Positions 57,905 through 64,000 of a stretch of 64,000 nt of DNA are shown here, piece by piece. A program made the translations under genes and the position numbers. Below the pieces are notes generated by a model. That model did not search any database, had not been told where the DNA came from, and saw only the letters and a list, made by a program, of their open reading frames with translations. The DNA is from Floccularia luteovirens (lineage: Eukaryota; Basidiomycota; Agaricomycetes; Agaricales; Squamanitaceae), in assembly GCA_009739215.1 (NCBI GenBank), contig VSJF01000008.1, forward strand, positions 1,674,001-1,738,000. The letters run 5' to 3'. Each line of letters opens with the position of its first letter. Position 1 is the first letter of the stretch.

Positions 57905-59585
57905 ATGCTTCCACGTGCGATTAGGCAAGCAAATAATAAATTGTCTTCACCGCCATGTAAGTTAGCTGGTCAACGTTTCAACATGGACTGGACACCTCCT
58001 GAATACGATATATCCCTCCCTCCGTCCCTTAAGGCTTCTTTGGAGCCTGTTCCAGATCCTGACTATCCAGAAAACTTTGCGAGAACTGCTCGATGGTAGG
58101 TTTTTACTTTACGACATCAATATTTGACTCTGATCTTCCGAAAGGTCTCCTGATGGCTCGGTCTTCCTGGCACATTGCGAAAATAGGACACTGCAATTGT
58201 TCCCAGAGTTTGTGTACCCGTTCACTGGTTGCTATTGACGATTCCTAAAAACCTGTAAATTCTAGTCCTTCGCAGTACTCTCTCGGCGAACCTCACGTAT
58301 TCGCCCAGTCAGCTGCCGTATTAAATTTCGCGTGGTATCCCACTGCATCGTCTCTTGATCCCTCATCGTTTTGTTTTGTTGCTTCAGTTCGTGAAAGTCC
58401 AGTGCAATTACTTGATGCTTCCGATGGTAGGGTAAAGGTCAGACCTCTTCTGTTCTAGACTTGTGCTCACGAAAACAGCTTCGTGCTTCATATAAAATCG
58501 TCGACCACCGGGAACGCCAGATTGCCCCGCACAGCTTAGCATTCAATCTCAGTGCTGAAAGACTGTACTGCGGATTTGAAGATGCAATTGAAGTATTTGA
58601 TGTTGGTCGTCCGGGTGAAGGTACAAGGTTACATACCTCACCTTCAAAGAAAAGTAAAGATGGCCTTAAGGGTCAGCTTCGTAACTTTGCATTTTCGTTT
58701 CGGTTTTCAAAATGTTCCGGATAGGAATCGTTTCCGCTCTCGCATTTTCACCATTCTATGGTTCAGACACAGCTTATGCAGCAGGCAGTCTTACACCATC
58801 CGAGTCAAATATCGCCATATATACTGAGTCTCAAGGCAATGTACCCATTTCCTTTGTAGGTGGAGGGCCACGTGCAAGTGTTATGCAAGTAAGCACTCCA
58901 TTTGTGATGATTCTACTCTTAACACATCCCTCAGATACAATTCAACCCAATGAAGCCACACATCATGTATGCTTCTTACAGGCGACGAAACTCCATATAT
59001 AGCTGGGATCTTCGCTCAAATGTCGACACTCCATTGAATATATACAAGTGCTCCACTCACCCAACAACAAATCAGAGAATAACCTTTGACGTTGATATAT
59101 CAGGCAATAGACTTGGAACGGGAGATCAAGTACGATTACATTTTCATATAAGTACTACGCTCTCATAACATCATATTTAGAAGGGAAGTGTTTCGATTTT
59201 CGATTTGGAAAGCCATGTCCATCCAGAACCATCGCAATCAGAAGAGGCACAGACAAGGTCTGCTGACACAGAATTTCAAGCACACAAAGGTACCAACCTT
59301 CTTATGGATGTCATCGTTTTACGCTCAACATGTGGAACATCAGATTCCGTTGGATCTGTCAGCTTTCATCCATTGAAGGCACATGTTTTATCTGTCTCGG
59401 GATCACGACATTTTAATACTTCAGAATCATCTGACGAAGCATTGGACACACCGCTAGATGTGACAGACGACCTCTCGATCAATTCTTCTGTTAGTAAATC
59501 CTATGTTACTCAGTCCAAGAGAAAACTACAGCCATCAACCTTCGACTCTTCTATCAAAATATGGGACTTTCAAAAGGCACTCTAG
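57905..59585 (+). CDS. WD40 protein of the WRAP53/TCAB1 type
   Basis: Seven exons with phases that close from ATG 57905 (an in-frame ATG at 57983, MDWTPPEYD, is an alternative) to TAG 59583-59585. Family landmarks in order: ARTARWSPDGSVFLAHCENRTLQLF, VLNFAWYP…DPSSFCFVASVRESPVQLLD, LRASYKIVDHRE…SLAFN..AERLYCGF, VSALAFSPFYGSDTAYAAGS, MYASYRRRNSIYSWDLR, QRITFDVDISGNRLGTGDQ, KGSVSIFD, VGSVSFHPLKAHVLSVSGSRHF and a final SSIKIWDF. In animals this protein carries scaRNAs and telomerase RNA to Cajal bodies; its role in fungi is less defined. Strings above are separate blocks, not one run. Confidence 0.88.
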
Positions 59586-59623
59586 TTTTATTTTAAGGTT
59601 ATGAAATTCATTCATACTACGTA

Positions 59624-60460
59624 TCAGTTAACTGCAACATAATCTCTATGTTTATTTCTGAGTGTTCGGACAGAGGTTGTGTTATGACTTTTGTTGTCCA
59701 TCTGTGAGGGTACGGGCAGCGCTGACCACCAATCCTTTACGCGCCCGATGAACGGTGAAATGACGGAGACATCTGCTTGAGCACATGCTAGTGCTTGTAC
59801 AACACCAAAGATCAAGGTCATATTTGTATGGACGGGAGTGGAGTTTGTAAGCGATGACTCCGGAATTTGTGCAGCAAGTATTCCTTGGTATGTTGCAAGG
59901 ATGTTGATAAGCACACGCTCGCGAGATTCCTAGATCTTCAAAGAGAAAAATCAAGTGCTTTCCCTTTGATAAATGTCAGCATATTATTGGTCATAGTGTA
60001 GATGAACATGATACTTTGTCCGCTTTTGCATTGCAATCTTCAGATAAACGGGGGTCTACAGATACCGAGACATGTCCAGGTATAATTTTGAGTATTTCTG
60101 CCCCTACTTAGACAAGCGAGATACATGAACACAAGTTGGAATAGGAAGGATATGATTGTAGCTTACCGGACGATCCATTGCAAACTCGCGCTGAACCTTT
60201 GCTGGCAATGACGGTCAGCGTATGTCAGTATATTGTATAGCTTCGTCTAATAAATAAGAATATTCAAGCCGTCACCGCAGCTAGCACCAATGAGGGATTT
60301 GTCGTTGCATCTATTAGACTGAATTGAGAAAATTCTAACATTATTATCAATTTATTATCGAGCGAGAAGTGGAGAATATTTGCTGACTGAGGAACTCTGC
60401 TCCGTCTGATGCAATGATAATACCTGACTTCTGAACTGCGTCCAGGCCAGTAAAAGTCAT
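59624..60460 (-). pseudogene. Transaldolase-like gene without the catalytic lysine
   Basis: Recognisable transaldolase blocks in order: LDAVQKSGIIIASDGAEF (60460 on), ATTNPSLVLAA, EILKIIPGHVSVSVDPRLS, KHLIFLFEDLGISR, ERVLINILATYQGILAAQIPE, NMTLIFGVVQALACA and VSVISPFIGRVKDWW. In active enzymes the block reads VLIK(I/L)A.TW.GI and its lysine forms the Schiff base; here it is asparagine (VLINILATY). Between GISR and ERVL (59917-59922) the frame breaks by the equivalent of two missing bases; an alternative acceptor (GATCTAG before GAA) would restore the frame but delete a helix. A stop also precedes GAEILK unless spliced out. It is probably a pseudogene, or a divergent non-enzymatic paralogue. 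Confidence 0.65.
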
Positions 60461-60821
60461 GGTTAATGAGTTAAGTGGGGACTAGTGATCGTTATTTGCA
60501 AGAGCAGGATTGCGCAATTGCGAAACATCTGAATAGATAAAGGAAAATGGGAAGCAAATAATCCATTTATATGACGATTATTTTAATAAATACGCCAAAC
60601 CACGCAACTGGCCCTGATCTACTGCGCAACCATCGGAAGTAGAGGCTATCCATTAGAATGTATAATCCCATGTTTCATGGAAATTTGGTACAAGATGGGT
60701 ATCTTACAGCAGTAAATGAATGACATAGTATCAAGTAGTAAAAGAAAGACTCTTTATTCGGCTATACGACATCTTCCATGGCATCCGTTCGGGTTTCGAT
60801 TGATTTATGAACGGTAATCTA
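60461..60821. other. Intergenic
   Basis: Between the transaldolase-like gene and DUF6534 gene 3 (same strand). Nothing recognised. Confidence 0.4.
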
Positions 60822-62888
60822 TCAAGACTTGTAGGTATCAGGACCGGCGTCTGTCAAAGCTTTACTTACCCTAGAGACAGAATACTTTCTTGAAGGAGGG
60901 TACCTATGTTTACTTTCATACGATTCTACCGGTTCAAATTCAAGCACTTCGTGCTATAGCAGATATCAACTCAGATCTTTGTTGACATACATGAAACTTA
61001 GACTAACTTTGCTCTCTGAATGAGGACTTGTTGGAGATGCCTCAAAATCGTTCCGTACAGCTGAGGTTACATGGACATTCATGAGCTTGCTGACTGTCAT
61101 TGCCGAGGACGTGTCCTTTTCTCGTACGTTATTACGAGCGTTTAACCTGTAATCAGTAAGAATTCAGTAGTGGGCCATACAATATCGGAATGCACCATTG
61201 CTTACATGGCGATAAAACTGTTGATATACACTTATGGAGCGTCAGCCAAAAATTTTATGTTGGTCATTAAGTTTGTACTAACATTTGGTCAACAAAAACT
61301 CGACTCCGAGGAACACAAGGGTGTTGGGCATTACGGCAAGCTATAAAGTGTGGGTCAATTTGAAAACAAACTATAATGAGCGTTTCTAATTACGCATATA
61401 AGGCAGGCCATAGAACAAGCGCTAATCAAAAGAAAGTTTTAGTATAGCGCAATGCGATCAAAAAATTCCATATTGACCTCGTTAGAAAACCAGATATCAC
61501 AACATATCTCATTATTGTAACAATCCGGAAATTCGTACTAGAGTGTCTTCAATACCTCTAAGGCTGGGAAACGGACGGTACACGTACCCCGAGAATCCTG
61601 ATCTACTTTTCTGCAGGTAGAGACAGATGGCGGCAGCAATAACGATATCATTTGCTGTCGAGTATGAAAATGAGGTGTATATCGTCCACTTTGTTAGGGA
61701 ATTAACTCCTCGATCAAGGTATGACATGGATTGTGAGTAACAAACCGTGATTGTAGATAGTTCAAGCCATGTTTTAATATGATAACTTGAGCTGTATGGT
61801 GAGATGTCTACCAGAAAAACAGAAGAATTTTTCTCACGTTTTAACTGCGAGAACTGTAGCATAGCTTTAGCATTTAGAAATAACATAAATAGTCAAATCT
61901 TACGTATACCAACGGCTATAAAATCACTCGTCAGGAGAGCTTGAGACCAACTTCATCAGTCACTTACCATATCCACACACGACGGACAAGACCTATTAGA
62001 TTATAAACAAAATTTTCCGTTTTTTCTTCCATAGGTAGACGCACCACAATCCACGGCCAAACACGTGAGAAATTGCGCCCAACTGTCACAAATTTAGCAA
62101 ATCACTCGGAATGGTGCAATAGCCGGAGGTATAATTACGTTTCCACACCCTTAAAGCGTAGAGGCTGGTTTGAACGAATATTCTGATTAGAAGATCTAAA
62201 CAGAATCTTGGATGCCCGAAGTGATTACCTTTGCACCAATAGAACTATGATGATCTGTAAAAGGCATTATGCATCAACGCTTATTGTTTTATGCATGTGA
62301 TAGAAAGAAAAGTGAGTGCTTCTTACGTTTACGGCTATTTGGAGCTGATAGGCGGTTGAATAAAAATCAGGATGGAACGCGTATTGGGCCAAATACACGA
62401 ATTCTCACCTTGAAGCTCCTTTAATTCATTGTGATGAGTGCAAAGAAGAAGAAATGTCTATAGCACTGACCAATATACAACTTCTTGTGCAGCTAGGTCT
62501 CCGAACGATTCAACCAAGTAATGATACACGAGTTGGATAGTCAACGCGAGATGGAATGAATCCAATAACCTTTGTATCAGTTTCAGTACAGCCTATATAT
62601 TGCTAAGAATATGCGTTACCATAATACGGCGACCTGCATTATTTCAATTTAGTAGTGTACAGAATGTTACGGTAAGTAAACGCACAGAAATTTTTTGAAA
62701 CATCCAGTCATTAGGATACGATTGGTAGTACAAGAAAACCTGGAGGTTTGTTATTCCATAAAGACTTGGGGGAGAAGATCGACAGTCAGTTAACGTTAAC
62801 ACATGCAGAAGACAACTCACACAGCTGCTGCGACGCAGCCTAAAAACGCAGAGCCAATCGTATTGCCTAAAGTTGGTTGAATGCCCAT
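60822..62888 (-). CDS. DUF6534 seven-helix membrane protein, gene 3
   Basis: ATG 62888 (MGIQPTLGNTIGSAFLGCVAA) to TGA 60824-60822. Family blocks: LYGITNLQVFLYYQSYPND, WTIYTSFSYSTANDIVIAAA, ICLYLQKSRSGFSG, ISACSMACLI, AVMPNTLVFLGVEFLLTK, VYINSFIAM and LNARNNVREKD, then a cytosolic tail (HEVLEFEPVESYESKH). Start, N-terminal exons and C-terminal exons splice in phase. The segment around 61,330-61,560 was hard to follow: one expected donor reads TATGCGTAA rather than GT, so a damaged or unusual splice site is possible. Confidence 0.7.
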
Positions 62889-64000
62889 GATAAAAAAGGG
62901 GGATGATTTGTCGCTAAATTGAAGTGGGGATACTGGTGGAGAAAAGTGGCATAGGGAGCGCGATTTCGGTCCCCTCACTCGGTTACCACGCGTATAAGTA
63001 CGCATACATATGGGCAAGATAAATCTGGCATGGCTGGTGGGACATGAAGCGGTAGCCTTATGGAACGGGGTCGAACGGCAGCATGTACCTGCCAGAAGAC
63101 TGGTTTGTTCGTTGGATCCGGCTACTATGGGAAAGCGGGTGTACCTCGCTTGTTTGTTCGGCCCTGAATAAGACAGCGTGTCATAGTTGTTCCCTTGGTT
63201 TTTTTCATGTGCAGTTGGGAAGAAACGAAAGAAGATTGCATGTGTTGGTCCTAAGTTAACTGTAAAACATGATGCAGAACCCTTTCTGCTTATAGCCTTG
63301 ATTAAAAAAATCGGGCTGTAGCAAAATTTACGATGTCTTCAGCGGACAGACAGACAAACAGTGGTGCCATATCATTAGCAAGTGTCTGGATAGGGGGTGT
63401 CATTTTGCCGTTGATATAGTTGTTATTACATTTGAGGATGGGGCGTCAAGTGGGTTTAGAGAGGAAAGGTCCCACGACTGATGTCTTCTGTCAACTTTTG
63501 TCGATCTGAAACTTGCATATGTACCGATAGTAGTTATTGGTTCTGAGAGCACGTGGAAAATATACAGTCCAGGAATCTACAAATTCGCCTCGAAAATTAC
63601 AACAAAAAATCTAGGACAAGAGCATATTATGCTTAAACGTAGTCGTAATGTTGTAATGTTCATATACCAGCATCAGGGTTTTCACCTGGGAAACATCTTC
63701 GTGGGGCGGGTATAATGAAAATTGACTGTTCGTTGCAAAAATATTGGTGATCAATCATTAATTCATTTTCCGTGTCAATCTTGATGACGTCCTGTGAGAA
63801 GAGTACTCGCACAAACACTGTCTATGGACATTGGGTGTGTGTTTCGGAGTAGTTGTAGAACCGACTTTCTCAAAGCATGCAACGTACTTCCAGGAATATC
63901 GACGATAGCCTCATGACTCTGAACTTGAGGGTGAAAATTTTTGAAAAGGCAATTTACATCACTGCAGCGATTCAATGAAGGTTGTTGGGGAGATCACTTG
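62889..64000. other. Intergenic to the window edge
   Basis: Upstream region of DUF6534 gene 3. A 66-codon minus-strand frame at 63,775-63,975 has no recognised features; a gene entering from the right edge cannot be excluded. Confidence 0.4.

Overview
The window looks like a gene-dense stretch of an Agaricomycete (mushroom-forming basidiomycete) nuclear chromosome. Evidence: genes split by many 45-65 bp introns, seven-helix DUF6534 membrane proteins, polyporopepsin-type aspartic proteases, F-box proteins with the Agaricomycete architecture, and basidiomycete-type mobile elements. Gene models were built by hand from splice sites. For most genes the exon phases close exactly from start to stop; the exceptions are marked as decayed or frameshifted.

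Left part (1-9,008) is repeat-rich: a T-rich minisatellite, a second tandem repeat, and a tyrosine-recombinase gene cut in two by a 6.4 kb copia-type LTR element. That insertion carries a perfect 5-bp target duplication (CACCT), TG..CA long terminal repeats and a primer site complementary to the anticodon arm of initiator tRNA-Met. Removing the element and one duplicate restores the recombinase reading frame across the junction.

9,009-18,640 is an imperfect tandem duplication of a three-gene block: a secreted A1 aspartic protease (+) followed by two related small secreted genes (-). The first block has decayed (protease without its first exon, both small genes broken). The second keeps an intact protease (11 exons, 407 aa) and one intact small gene (224 aa). 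A broken WD40 gene lies between the blocks.

18,962-32,076 holds a class 3 fatty aldehyde dehydrogenase, a conserved secreted basidiomycete protein, a phenol-2-monooxygenase-like FAD enzyme and a DUF6534 protein. 32-41.6 kb is sparse: a single-pass membrane protein with a truncated second copy of its 5' end, and an F-box gene with a decayed downstream region.

41.6-62.9 kb is dense: a ~1,420-residue coiled-coil protein with an M-P-x-P-Y-G repeat domain; COP9 signalosome subunit 3; a remarkable 19-exon gene for a His/Lys-rich secreted repeat protein with 15-30 nt microexons, all introns phase 0; a second DUF6534 gene; QCR6 of respiratory complex III diverging from an F-box/WD-like gene; a WRAP53/TCAB1-type WD40 protein; a transaldolase-like gene lacking the Schiff-base lysine; and a third DUF6534 gene. 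Housekeeping genes (CSN3, QCR6, WRAP53-like) are interleaved with fast-evolving secreted and membrane genes. Three otherwise good models each need a single-base correction, which points either to recent inactivation or to residual indel errors in the assembly.
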